Assembly: GCA_035771175.1 (NCBI GenBank)
Contig: JAYMFD010001271.1
Location: forward strand, 3,162,001 to 3,226,000
Length of the DNA stretch: 64,000 nucleotides
Reading direction: 5' to 3'
Source of the DNA: Paratinospora sagittata
Lineage: Eukaryota; Streptophyta; Magnoliopsida; Ranunculales; Menispermaceae
Shown: piece by piece, positions 50,879 to 63,570 of the stretch
Layout: each line of letters begins with the position of its first letter
Numbering within the stretch: the first letter of the stretch is position 1
Notes under the pieces: generated by a model
What the model was told of the DNA's origin: nothing
Database searches by the model: none
The model's input: the letters and a program-made list of their open reading frames with translations, nothing else
Made by a program: the position numbers and the translations under genes

Positions 50879-53462
50879 TTTTAAACTGTAGGTATATGAA
50901 GTGTTCTCAGAAAGAGTGTACGTCACCTATATTCTTTGTCTGAGTCCTACAACTAATCATCAAGAACGCAACAAACCATAGCTATAATAGTCTACAAAGA
51001 TCTAGCTCTAAGGACAGAGTCATATATCAATGCTAATGCATTAGTTTGATCTTAGGTGTGTAAGGTAACCTCTCAATCAATCTCAGCACGAAAACTCTCT
51101 AAATTGCAATGTCTTCAAAATCACTTGGATTTAGTATTTGATTGTGACAAAATATTTTTCGAAAGGTTTTAATCATAATTTCAATGAGTTTTGAATGATT
51201 TAAAAGTGTTTTGAGACAATGGAATGGTTTTTAAGTATTAAAATATTAATTTTTCCAAAATCAGGCTATCCAGCACTTTGCCAAAAATTTTGAAAAGGCA
51301 ATAGTGCACTATCAATGTTGATAGCACGCTGATAGGGTTGAATAATCAAAAATATATTTTTCTTGAAAATTGTCTACAGCGCTATCCCTTCTGATAACCC
51401 GCTATAGAGCATTTGCCGTGATCTTTCGATTTTTAGTAAAATGGGCAATAGCGTGCTATAGGCCTTTATTGCACGCTATCGGAAAGTCGAAAAAACTCGA
51501 GCTCTTGGGGTTGTGTATATCGACCTGCAATAGTCCGATATCCGTCATTAGAGAGCATGATACACAACCCAATAGCATGCTATCCATGTCAGAGTTAGAA
51601 ATCTCAAATTTCTAATGAGAAAAACGTGGGCCCTTTCCCTTGCTCGATTTTTCTATTCCTTGCAAAGTTCTGACTGGGAATAGTAGCTGAAACATTCTCC
51701 ACTAACACCAGGATGATTCCCGGTTTGTCGCACGGGCAAAACAACTTTAGATTAAACAACGTTTTCAATTCAAATAATTTCCTACTCTCTTGCTTTTTAA
51801 CCTACAACTGCTAATTTAATAAAACGCTCATTCTCTTATTTTCAAATATACAACACACACGATTTTTGAAAGTTAGACTGCGCTTTCCAAAGAGTATTTC
51901 AAAAGAAAAAAAGTCGTGATTCTTGCATTGCCAATAAAAGCTTCGACCGAATCAAAATTGTAAACTGTCTTGAAGATAACCTCATTTTATCCCTTTTGTG
52001 CTGAGATTTTCAGAAGCTATCCATTGTTTTAAACTGTAGGTATATGAAGTGTTCTCAGTAAGAGTGTACGTCACCTATATTCTTTGTCTGAGTGCTACAA
52101 CTAATCATCAAGAACACATCAAAAAATAGCTATAATAGTCTACAAAGATCTAGCTCTAAGGACGAAGACATATCTCAATGCTAATGCATTAGTTTGATCT
52201 TAGGTGTGTAGGGTAACCTCTCGATCAATCTCAGCACGAAAACTCTCTAAATTGCAAAGTCTTCAAAATCACTTGGATTTAGTATTTGATTTTGACAAAA
52301 TATTTTTCGAAATGTTTTAATCATAATTTCAATGGGTTTTGATTGTTTTAAAAGTGTTTTGAGACAATGGATTGGTTCTTAAGTGTTAAAATATTAATTT
52401 TTCCAAAATCGGGCTATCCAGCAGTTTGCCAAAAATTTTCAAAAGGCAATTGCGCACTATCAGTACTGATAGCACGCTGATAGGGTTGAATAATCAAAAA
52501 ATATATTTTTCTTGGAAATTGACTACAGCGCGCTATCCCTTCTGATAACTCGCTATATAGCAGTTGCCGTGATCTTTCGATTTTTAGTAAAATGGCAATA
52601 GCGTGCTATAGGCCTTCATTGCACCCTATCGGAAAGTCTAAAAAACTCGAGCTCTTGGGTTTGTGTATATTGACCTGCAATAGTCCGCTATCCGTCATTA
52701 GAGAGCATGATACACAACCCAATAGCATGCTATCCATGTCAGAGTTAGAAATCTCAAATTTCTAATGAGAAAAACATGGGCCCTTTCCCTTGCTCGATTT
52801 TTCTATTCCTTGCACAGTTCTGACTGGGAATCGTAGCTGAAACATTCTCCACTAACACCAGGATGATTCCCATTGTGTCACACGATCAAAACAACTTTAT
52901 ATTAAACAATGTTTTCAATTCAAATCATTTCTTACTCTCTTGCTTTTTAACCTGCAACTGCTAATTTAATAAAACGCTCACTCTCTAATTTTCAAATATA
53001 CAACACACACGATTTTTGCAAGTTAGACTGCGCTTTCCAAAGAGTATTTCAAAAGAAGAAAGTCGTGATTCTTGCATTGCCAATAAAAGCTTCGACTTGA
53101 ATCAAAATTGCAAACTGTGTTGAAGATAACCTCATTTTATCGCTTTTGTGCTGAGATTTTCAGAAGTTATCCATTGTTTTAAACTATAGGTATATGAAAT
53201 GTTCTCGGTAAGAGAACACGTCACCTATATTCTTTGTCTGAGTGCTACAACTAATCATCAAGAACACATCAAACAATAGCTATAATAGTGTACAAAGATG
53301 TAGCTCTCAGGACGAAGACATATCTCAATGCTAATGCATTAGTTTGAACTTTGGTGTGTAGGGTAACCTCTTGATCAATCTCAGCACGAAAACTCTCTAA
53401 ATTGCAAAGTCTTCAAAATCACTTGGATTTAGTATTTGATTTTGACAAAATATTTTCTGAAA
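50879..53462 (+). repeat. Satellite monomers, template of a later duplication
   Basis: Monomers from 51165 (1148 bp) and 52313 (1150 bp) plus the preceding tail. Private variants (CCTACAACTG, AAAACGCTCATTC, CAATGGGTTTTGATTG, GACTTGAATC, TAAGAGAACACGTC) recur at 60.2-61.9 kb. Confidence 0.88.
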
Positions 53463-54290
53463 GGTTTTAAACATAATTTCAATGAGTTTTGAATGATTTA
53501 AAAGTGTTTTGAGACAATTGAATGGTTCTTAAGTGTTAAAATATTAATTTTTCCAAAATGGGGATATCCAGCACTTTGCCAAAAAATTTCAAAAGGCAAT
53601 AGCGCACTATCAGTGTTGATAACACGCTGATGTGGTTGAATAATCAAAACTATATTTTTCTTGAAAATTGCCTACAACGCCCTATCCCTTCTTATAACTC
53701 GCTATAGAGCAGTTACCGTGATCTTTCGATTTTTACTAAAATGGGCAATAGCTTGCTGTAGGCCTTGATTGCACGCTATCGGAAAGTCTGAAAAATTCGA
53801 GCTCTCGGTTTTGTGTATACCGACCTGCAAGTTAGCCTGAGCTTTCCAAAGAGTATTTCAAAAGAAGAAAGTCGTGATACATGCATTGCCTATAAACGCA
53901 TCGACCTGAATGAAAATTGGAAACTGTCTTGAAGAGAACCTCATTGTTTAGCAAGTTCTTCATTTTATCCCTTTTGTGCTGAGATTTTCAGCAGCTATCC
54001 ATTGTTTTAAACTGTAGGTATATGAAGTGTTCTCAGTAAGAGTGTACGTCACCTATGTTCTTTGTCTGAGTGCTACAACTAATCATCAAGAACACATCAA
54101 AGAATAGCTATAATAGTCTATAAAGATCTAGCTCTAAGGACGAAGACATATCTCAATGCTAATGCATTAGTTTGATATTAGGTGTGTAGGGTAACCTCTC
54201 GATCAATCTCAGCACGAAAACTCTCTAAATTGCAAAGTCTTCAAAATCACTTGGATTTAGTATTTAATTTTGACAAAATATTTTCCCAAA
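53463..54290 (+). repeat. 828-bp deleted monomer, first copy
   Basis: At about 53828 CGACCTGCAA is joined to GTTAGCCTGAGC, removing about 340 bp; TGCAA is shared by both parent sites. It also has the 19-bp insertion GTTTAGCAAGTTCTTCATT at 53946-53964. The same joint and insertion recur at 55429-56256 and 61871-62698, so the three copies share one deletion event. Confidence 0.88.
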
Positions 54291-55428
54291 GGTTTTAATC
54301 ATGATTTCAATGAGTTTTGAATGTTTTAAAAGTGTTTTGAGACAATGGATTGGTTCTTAAGTGTTAAAACATTAATTTTTCCAAAATTGGGCTATCCAGC
54401 ACTTTGCCAAAAATTCTCAAAAGGCAATAGCGCCCTATCAGTGTTGATAGCACGCTGATAGGGTTGAATAATCAAAAATATATTTTTCTTCAAAATTGCC
54501 TACAACGCGCTATCACTTCTGATAACTCGCTATACAGCAGATGCCGTGATCTTTCGATATTTAGTAAAATGGGCAATAACCTTTATTGCACGCTATCAGA
54601 AAGTCTAAAAAACTCGAGCTCTTGGGTTTGTGTATATCGACCTGCAATAGTCCGTTGTCCATCATTAGAGAGCATGATACACAACCCAATAGCATGCTAT
54701 CCATGTCAGAGTTAGAAATCTCAAATTTTTAATGAGAAAAATGTGGGCCCCTTCCCTTGCTCGATTTTTCTATTCCTTGCAAAGTTCTGACTGGGAATTG
54801 TAGCAGAAACATTCTCCACTAACACTAGGATGATTCCCGGTGTCTCGCACGGGCAAAACAACTTTAGATTAAACAACGTTTTGAATTTAAATCATTTCCT
54901 ACTCTCTTGCTCTTTAACCTGCAACTGCTAATTTAAGAAAACACTCAGTCTCTAATTTTCAAAGAAACAACACACACGATTTTTGCAAGTTAGCCTGAGC
55001 TTTCCAAAGAGTATTTCAAAAGAAGAAAGTCATGATTCTTGCATTGCCAATAAAAGCTTCGACCGAATCAAAATTGCAAACTGTCTTGAAGATAACCTCA
55101 TTTTATCCCTTTTGTGCAGAGATTTTCAGAAGCTATCCATTGTTTTAAACTGTAGGTATATGAAGTGTTCCCAGTAAGAGTGTACGTCACCTATATTCTT
55201 TGTCTGAGTGCTACAACTAATCATCAAGAACGCATCAAACAATAGCTATAATAGTCTATAAAGATCGAGCTCTAAGGACGAAGACATATCTCAATGCTAA
55301 TGAATTGGTTTGATCTTAGGTGTGTAGGGTAACCTCTCGATCAATCTCAGCACGAAAACTCTCTAAATTGCAAAGTCTTCAAAATCACTTGGATTTAGTA
55401 TTTGATTTTGACAAAATATTTTCTGAAA
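54291..55428 (+). repeat. Monomer between the deleted copies
   Basis: A 1,138-bp monomer of the same subtype as 48062 and 50027 (GGGCAATAACCTTTATTGC, CCCGGTGTCTCGCACGGGC). Together with the following 828-bp copy it forms a 1,966-bp composite unit. Confidence 0.87.
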
Positions 55429-56256
55429 GGTTTTAAACATAATTTCAATGAGTTTTGAATGATTTAAAAGTGTTTTGAGACAATTGAATGGTTCTTAAGT
55501 GTTAAAATATTAACTTTTCCAAAATGGGGATATCCAGCACTTTGCCAAAAAATTTCAAAAGGCAATAGCGCACTATCAGTGTTGATAACACGCTGATGTG
55601 GTTGAATAATCAAAACTATATTTTTCTTGAAAATTGCCTACAACGCCCTATCCCTTCTTATAACTCGCTATAGAGCAGTTACCGTGATCTTTCGATTTTT
55701 ACTAAAATGGGCAATAGCGTGCTGTAGGCCTTGATTGCACGCTATCGGAAAGTCTGAAAAATTCGAGCTCTCGGGTTTGTGTATACCGACCTGCAAGTTA
55801 GCCTGAGCTTTCCAAAGAGTATTTCAAAAGAAGAAAGTCGTGATTCATGCATTGCCTATAAACGCATCGACCTGAATTAAAATTGCAAACTGTCTTGAAG
55901 AGAACCTCATTGTTTAGCAAATTCTTCATTTTATCCCTTTTGTGCTGAGATTTTCAGAAGCTATCCATTGTTTTAAACTGTAGGTATATGAAGTGTTCTC
56001 AGTAAGAGTGTACGTCACCTATATTCTTTGTCTGAGTGCTACAACTAATCATCAAGAACGCATCAAACAATAGCTATAATAGTCTATAAAGATCGAGCTC
56101 TAAGGACGAAGACATATCTCAATGCTAATGCATTGGTTTGATCTTAGGTGTGTAGGGTAACCTCTCGATCAATCACAGCACGAAAACTCTATAAATTGCA
56201 AAGTCTTCAAAATCACTTGGATTTAGTATTTATTTTTGACAAAATATTTTCCAAAA
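55429..56256 (+). repeat. 828-bp deleted monomer, second copy
   Basis: The same CGACCTGCAA/GTTAGCC joint (about 55797) and 19-bp insertion (55912-55930, with one base changed) as the copy at 53463. Confidence 0.88.
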
Positions 56257-57207
56257 GGTTTTAATCATATTTTCAATGAGTTTTGAATGATTTAAAAGTG
56301 TTTTGAGACAATGGAATGGTTCGTAACTGTTAAAATATTAATTTTTCAAATTTCGGGCTATCCAGCACTTGGCCAAAAATCTTGAAAAGGCGATAGCGCA
56401 CTATCAGTGTTGATAGCACGCTAATAGGGTTGAATAATCAAAAATATATTTTTCTTGAAAATTGCCTACAACACGTTATCCCTTCTGATAACTCGCTATA
56501 TAGTAGTTGCCGGGATCTTTCGATTTTTAGTAAAATGGCAATAGCGTGCTATTGGCCTTGATTGCACGCTATCGGAAGTCTAAAAAAGTCGAGCTCTTTG
56601 GTTTGTGTATATCGACCTGCAATAGTCCGCTATCCGTCATTAGAGAGCATGATACACAACCTAATAGCATGCTATCAATTTCAGAGTTAGAAATCACAAA
56701 TTTCTAATGAGAAAAACATTGGCCCTATCTCTTGCTCGATTTTTCTATTCCTTGCACAGTTCTGACTGGGAATCGTAGCTGAAACATTCTCCACTAACAC
56801 CAGGATGATTCCTGGTGTGTCGCACGGGAAAAACAACTTTAGATTAAACAACGTTTTGAATTCAAATCATTACCTACTCTCTTGCTCTTTAACCTGCAAC
56901 TGCTAATTTATTAAAACACTCATTCTCTGATCATCAAGAACGCATCAAACCATAGCTATAACACGTCACCTATATTCTTTCCCTTAGTGTTACAACTAAT
57001 CATTAAGAACACGTCAAACAATAGCTATCAAAGATTACAAAGATCAAGCTCTAAGAACGAAGACATATCTCAATGCTAATGCGTTAGTTTGATCTTAGGT
57101 GTGTAGGGTAACCTCTCGCTAAATCTCAGCACGAAAACTCTCTAAATTACAAAGTCTTCAAAATCACTTGGAATTAGTATTTGATTTTGACAAAATATTT
57201 TTCAAAA
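56257..57207 (+). repeat. Scrambled, shortened monomer (951 bp)
   Basis: It begins with private variants GTTCGTAACTG and CAAATTTCGGG. Near 56930 CATTCTCTGA runs into ATCATCAAGAACGCATC and soon afterwards into ACACGTCACC. So the ATCATCAAGAAC segment appears once out of place (from about 56931) and again in its normal place at about 56998. At least two joints are needed. Confidence 0.8.
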
Positions 57208-59624
57208 TGTTTTAATCATAATTTCAATGAGTTTTGAATGATTTAAAAGTGTTTTGAGAAAATGGAATGGTTCTTAAGTGTTAAAATATTAATTTTTCCA
57301 AAACCGGGCTTTCCAACACTTTGCCAAAAATTTTCAAAAGGCAGCGCACTATCAGTGTTGATAGCACGCTGATAGGGTTGGATAATCAAAAATATATTTT
57401 TCTTGAAAATTGCGTACAACGCGTTAGCCCTTCTGATAACTTGCTATAGAGCAGTTGTCGTGGTCACGCTGATAGGGTTGGATAATCAAAAATATATTTT
57501 TCTTGAAAATTGCGTACAACGCGTTAGCCCTTCTGATAACTTGCTATAGAGCAGTTGTCGTGGTCTTTCGATTTTTAGTAAAATGGGCAATAGCGTGCTA
57601 TAAGCCTTCATTGCACGCTATCGGAAAGCGTGAAAAACTCAAGCTCTTGGGTTTGTGTATATTGACCTGCAATACTCTGCTATCCGTCATTAGAGAGCAT
57701 GAAACATAACCCGATAGCATGCTTTCCATGTCAGAGTTAGAAATCTCACAATTCTAACGATAAAAACTTGGGCCCTTTTCCCATGCTCGATTTTTCTATT
57801 CCATGCACAGTTTTTACAAGGATTCGTAGCTGAAACATTCTCCACTAACACCTGGATGATTCCCAGTGTGTCGCACGGGCAAAACAACTTTAGATTAAAC
57901 AACGTTTTGAATTTAAATCATTTCCTACTCTCTTGCTCCTTAACCTGCAACTGCTAATTTAATAAAACACCCATTCTCTAATTTTCAAAGATGCAACACA
58001 CATGATTTTTGCAAGTTAGCCTGAGCTTTCCAAAGAGTATTTCAAAAGGAGAAAGTCCTGATTCATGCATTGCCAATAAAAGCATCGACCTGAATCTAAA
58101 TTGCAAACTGTCTTGAAGAGAACCTCATTGTTTAGCAAGTTCTTCATTTTATCCCTTTTGTGCTGAGATTTTCAGAAGCTATCCATTGTTTTAAACTATA
58201 GGTATATGAAGCGTTCTCAGTAAGAGAACACATCACCTATGTTCTTTCTCTTAGTGCTACAACTTATCATTAAGAACGCATCAAACAATAGCTATCAAAG
58301 ATTACAACGATCAAGCTCTAAGGACGAAGACATATCTCAATGTTAATGCGTTAGTTCGATCTTAGGTGTGTAGGGTAACCTCTCGCTCAATCTCAGCACG
58401 AAAACTCTCTAAATAGCAAAGTCTTCAAAATCACTTGGAATTAGCATTTGATTTTGACAAAACATTTTTCGAAAGGTTTTAATCATAATTTCAATGAGTT
58501 TTGAATGATTTAAAAGTGTTTTGAGACAATGGAATGGTTCTTAAGTTTTAAAATATTAATTTTTCCAAAATCAGGCTATCCAACACTTTGCCAAAAATTT
58601 TCAAAAGGCAATGGCGCACTATCAGTGTTGATAGCACGCTGATAGGGTTGAATAATCAAAAATATATTTTTCTTGAAAATTGCCTACAACGCGCTATCCC
58701 ATCTGATAACTCGCTATAGAGCAGTTGCTGTGATCTTTCGATTTTTAGTAAAATGGGCAATAGCGTTGTATAGGCCATGATTGCACGCTATCGAAAAGTC
58801 CGAAAAACTCGAGCTCTCAGGTTTGTGTATAACGACCTGCAATAGTCCGCTATCCGTCATTAGAGAGCGTGATACACAACCCAATAGGATGCTATAGACG
58901 TTAGAGTTAGAAATCTCACAATTCTAACGAGAAAAACTTGGGCCCTTTCCCTTGCTCGATTTTTCTATTCCTTTCACAGTTTTGACAGGGAATCGTAGGT
59001 CAAACATTCTCCACTAACACCTAGAGGATTCCCGTTGTGTCGCCCGCACAAAACAACTTTAGACTAAACAATGTTTTGAATTCAAATCATTTCCTACTCT
59101 CTTGCTCTTTAACCTGCAACTGCTAATTTAATAAAACACTAACTCTCTAATTTTCAAAGATACAACACACACGATTTTCGCAAGTTAGACTGAGCTTTCC
59201 AAAGAGTATTTCAAAAGAAGAAAGCCGTGATTCTTGCATTGCCAATAAAAGCCTCGACATAAATCAAAATTGCAAACTGTCTTGAAGATAACCTCATTTT
59301 ATCCCTTTTGTGCAGAGATTTTCAGAAGCTATCCATTGTTTTAAACTGTAGGTATATGAAGTTTTCTCAGTAAGAGAACACGTCACCTATATTCTTTCTC
59401 TGAGTGCTACAACTAATCATCAAGAACACATCAAACAATAGCTCTAGTAGTCTACAAAGATCAAGCTCTAAGAACGAAGACATATCTCAATGCTAATGCA
59501 TTAGTTTGATCTTAGGTGTGTAGGGTAACCTCTCGATCAATCTCAGCACGAAAACTCTCTAAATTGCAAAGTCTTCAAAATCACTTGGATTTAGTATTTG
59601 ATTTTGACAAAATATTTTCTGAAA
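57208..59624 (+). repeat. Diverged satellite monomers near the array edge
   Basis: Monomers from 57208 (1,267 bp) and 58475 (1,150 bp). The first carries the 100-bp duplication at 57365-57564 and the 19-bp insertion (58130-58148) but not the 828-bp deletion. The second has AGAGAACACGTCACC. By eye these copies hold more private changes than central ones. Confidence 0.85.
57365..57564 (+). repeat. 100-bp perfect tandem duplication
   Basis: 57365-57464 and 57465-57564 are successive copies starting CACGCTGATAG and ending GTCGTGGT, with no difference seen. It lies in the dyad-rich zone and doubles several ATAGC/GCTAT motifs. Confidence 0.9.
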
Positions 59625-60722
59625 GGTTTTAATCATAATGTCAATGAGTTTCCAATGATTTAAAAGTGTTTTGAGACAAACGAATGGTTCTTAAGTGTTA
59701 AAATGCAATAGCGCGCTATCAGTGTTGATCACATGCTGATAGGGTTGAATAATAAAAAATCTATTTTTTCTTGAAAATTTCCTACAACACTATCCCTTTT
59801 GATAACTGCCATGGAGCAGTTGCCGTGATCTTTCAATTTATAGTAAAATGGGCAATAGAGTGCTATAGGCTTTGATTGCATGCTAACGGAAAGTCTCAAA
59901 AATTCGAGTTCTCGGGCTTGTTGTGTATATCGACCTGCAATAGTCCGCTATCCGTCAATAAAGAGCATGAAACACAACCCAATAGCATGCTATCTACGTC
60001 AGTGTTAGAAATCTCATAATTCTAACGAGAAAAACGAGGGCCCTTTCCCTTGCTTTATTTTTCTATTCCTTGCACAGTTTTGACAGGGAATCTTAGCTGA
60101 AACATTCTCCCTTAACACCTGGATGATTCCCAGTTTGTCGCACGGGCAAAACAACTTTAGATTAAACAACGTTTTCAATTCAAATCATTTCCTACTCTCT
60201 TGCTTTTTAACCTACAACTGCTAATTTAATAAAACGCTCATTCTCTTATTTTGAAATATACAACACACACGATTTTTGCAAGTTAGACTACGCTTTCCAA
60301 AGAGTATTTCAAAAGAAAAAAAGTCGTGATTCTTGCATTGCCAATAAAAGCTTCGACCGAATCAAAATTGTAAACTGTCTTGAAGATAACCTCATTTTAT
60401 CCCTTTTGTGCTGAGATTTTCAGAAGCTATCCATTGTTTTAAACTGTAGGTATATGAAGTGTTCTCAGTAAGAGTGTACGTCACCTATATTCTTTGTCTG
60501 AGTGCCACAACTAATCATCAAGAACACATCAAAAAATAGCTATAATAGTCTACAAAGATCTAGCTCTAAGGACGAAGACATATCTCAATGCTAATGCATT
60601 AGTTTGATCTTAGGTGTGTAGGGTAACCTCTCGATCAATCTCAGCACGAAAACTCTCTAAATTGCAAAGTCTTCAAAATCACTTGGATTTAGTATTTAAT
60701 TTTGACAAAATATTTTTCGAAA
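59625..60722 (+). repeat. Shortened monomer (1,098 bp)
   Basis: At about 59704 TTAAAATG joins directly to CAATAGCGCGC, removing about 55 bp that normally holds the ATTAATTTTTCC and TATCCAGCACTTTGCC motifs. From about 60130 on it follows the monomer at 51165. Confidence 0.85.
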
Positions 60723-63066
60723 TTTTTTAATCATAATTTCAATGGGTTTTAATTGTTTTAAAAGTGTTTTGAGACAATGGATTGGTTCTTAAGTGTTAAA
60801 ATATTAATTTTTCCAAAATTGGGCTATCCAGCAGTTTGCCAAAAATTTTCAAAAGGCAATTGCCCACTATCAGTACTGATAGCACGCTGATAGGGTTGAA
60901 TAATCAAAAATATATTTTTCTTGGAAATTGATTACAGCGCGCTATCCCTTCTGATAACTCGCTATATAGCAGTTGCCGTGATCTTTCGATTTTTAGTAAA
61001 ATGGCAATAGCGTGCTATAGGCCTAATTGCACGCTATCGGAAAGTCTAAAAAACTCGAGCTCTTGGGTTTGTGTATATTGACCTGCAATAGTCCGCTATC
61101 CGTCATTAGAGAGCATGATACACAACCCAATAGCATGCTATCCATGTCAGAGTTAGAAATCTCAAATTTCTAATGAGAAAAACATGGGCCCTTTCCCTTG
61201 CTCGATTTTTCTATTCCTTGCACAGTTTTGACTGGGAATCGTAGCTGAAACATTCTCCACTAACACCAGGATGATTCCCATTGTGTCACACGATCAAAAC
61301 AACTTTATATTAAACAATGTTTTCAATTCAAATCATTTCTTACTCTCTTGCTTTTTAACTTGCAACTGCTAATTTAATAAAACGCTCATTCTCTAATTTT
61401 CAAATATACAACACACACGATTTTTGCAAGATAGACTGCGCTTTCCAAAGAGTATTTCAAAAGAAGAAAGTCGTGATTCTTGCATTGCCAATAAAAGCTT
61501 CGACTTGAATCAAAATTGCAAACTGTCTTGAAGATAACCTCATTTTATTGCTTTTGTGCTGAGATTTTCTGAAGTTATCCATTGTTTTAAACTGTAGGTA
61601 TATGAAATGTTCTCGGTAAGAGAACACGTCACCTATATTCTTTGTCTGAGTGCTACAACTAATCATCAAGAACACATCAAACAATAGCTATAATAGTGTA
61701 CAAAGATGTAGCTCTCAGGACGAAGACATATCTCAATGCTAATGCATTAGTTTGAACTTAGGTGTGTAGGGTAACCTCTTGATCAATCTCAGCACGAAAA
61801 CTCTCTAAATTGCAAAGTCTTCAAAATCACTTGGATTTAGTATTTGATTTTGACAAAATATTTTCTGAAAGGTTTTAAACATAATTTCAATGAGTTTTGA
61901 ATGATTTAAAAGTGTTTTGAGACAATTGAATGGTTCTTAAGTGTTAAAATATTAATTTTTCCAAAATGGGGATATCCAGCACTTTGCCAAAAAATTTCAA
62001 AAGGCAATAGCGCACTATTAGTGTTGATAACACGCTGATGTGGTTGAATAATCAAAACTATATTTTTCTTGAAAATTGCCTACAACGCCCTATCCCTTCT
62101 TATAACTCGCTATAGAGCAGTTACCGTGATCTTTCGATTTTTACTAAAATGGGCAATAGCGTGCTGTAGGCCTTGATTGCACGCTATCAGAAAGTCTGAA
62201 AAATTCGAGCTCTCGGGTTTGTGTATACCGACCTGCAAGTTAGCCTGAGCTTTCCAAAGAGTATTTCAAAAGAAGAAAGTCGTGATTCATGCATTGACTA
62301 TAAACGCATCGACCTGAATTAAAATTGCAAACTGTCTTGAAGAGAACCTCATTGTTTAGCAAGTTCTTCATTTTAGCCCTTTTGTGCTGAGATTTTCCGA
62401 AGCTATCCATTGTTTTAAACTGTAGGTATATGAAGTGTTCTCAGTAAGAGTGTACGTCACCTATATTCTTTGTCTGAGTGCTACAACTAATCATCAAGAA
62501 CGCATCAAACAATAGCTATAATAGTCTATAAAGATCGAGCTCTAAGGACGAAGACATATCTCAATGCTAATGCATTGGATTGATCTTAGGTGTGTAGGGT
62601 AACCTCTCGATCAATCACAACACGAAAACTCTCTAAATTGCAAAGTCTTCAAAATCACTAGGATTTAGTATTTATTTTTGACAAAATATTTTCCAAAAGG
62701 TTTTAATCATATTTTCAATGAGTTTTGAATGATTTAAAAGTGTTTTGAGACAATGGAATGGTTCGTAACTGTTAAAATATTAATTTTTCAAATTTCGGGC
62801 TATCCAGCACTTTGCCAAAAATCTTTAAAAGGCAATAGCGCACTATCAGTGTTGATAGCACGCTAATAGGGTTGAATAATCAAAAATATATTTTTCTTGA
62901 AAATTGCCTACAGCACGTTATCCCTTATGATAACTCGCTATATAGTAGTTGCCGTGATCTTTCGATTTTTAGTAAAATGGCAATAGCGTGCTATAGGCCT
63001 TGATTGCACGCTATCGGAAAGTCTAAAAAACTCGAGCTCTTTGGTTTGTGTATATTGACCTGCAAG
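60723..63066 (+). repeat. Last satellite monomers before the foldback elements
   Basis: Monomers from 60723 (follows 52313 at offset 8410), 61871 (828-bp deleted type, joint about 62238, insertion 62354-62372) and 62699 (follows 56257 at offset 6442). The last is cut at GACCTGCAA by a non-satellite insertion. Whether the satellite resumes beyond 64000 cannot be seen. Confidence 0.9.
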
Positions 63067-63264
63067 TGTCACGCCCTGGGTTGCACAGCGTGCCCCCTAC
63101 CCAGACGCGGGCGCACCACCACGACCTCAGCCGTGTGGCGAACGCCTAGCCATAGTACCACATAATATTGTCCTATCGCCATGTAGCAACCCAACCGCAG
63201 CTGGTGCACATCGCAACCACCCTTTGTCCCTACTATTCACTCATGAATAGTAAAGGGCCTCTCC

Positions 63265-63328
63265 CAGAATCGAACTCGAGACCTCCCTTAAGGAGTCTAA
63301 TTTCGCATTCTGAGTAGCCACTGAACCA
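63265..63328 (-). ncRNA. tRNA-derived SINE-like head (minus strand), mirror copy
   Basis: On the minus strand TGGTTCAGTGGCTA (63315-63328, A-box) and GAGTTCGATTCTG (63265-63277, B-box) mirror the plus-strand head about base 63329. The two internal promoters would point away from each other from a shared centre. Confidence 0.6.
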
Positions 63329-63329
63329 T

Positions 63330-63393
63330 TGGCTCAGTGGTTACTCAGAATGCGAAATTAGACTCCTTAAGGGAGGTCTCGAGTTCGATTCTG
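63330..63393 (+). ncRNA. tRNA-derived SINE-like head (plus strand), A and B boxes
   Basis: TGGCTCAGTGG at 63330-63340 fits the Pol III A-box consensus TRGCNNAGYNGG. GAGTTCGATTCTG at 63381-63393 is close to the B-box GGTTCGANTCC, about 40 bp further on, a tRNA-like spacing. The preceding GGAGGTCTC also resembles the T-arm flank of tRNA genes and plant SINEs. I could not draw a full cloverleaf with a clear acceptor stem, so it is tRNA-derived rather than a tRNA gene. Confidence 0.6.
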
Positions 63394-63570
63394 GGGGAGG
63401 CCCTTTACTATTCATGAGTGAATAGTAGGGACAAAGGGTGGTTGCGATCCGTGCGCCGGGTGGCCAGGAGACAATATTATGTGGTACTATGGCTAGGCGT
63501 TCGCCACACGGCTGCGGTCGTGGTGGTGCACCCGCGTCTGGGTAGGGGGCACGCTGTGCAACCCAGGGCG

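Noticed and set aside
1..63066. Ribosomal DNA spacer or 5S array as the identity of the tandem repeat
   Set aside because: No rRNA coding sequence is recognisable in any monomer, and no Pol I or 5S internal promoter motif was seen.
63330..63393. Functional tRNA gene
   Set aside because: A and B boxes are present, but no acceptor stem or clear anticodon arm could be paired, no terminal T run follows at the right distance, and a mirror copy faces it. A tRNA-derived repeat fits better.
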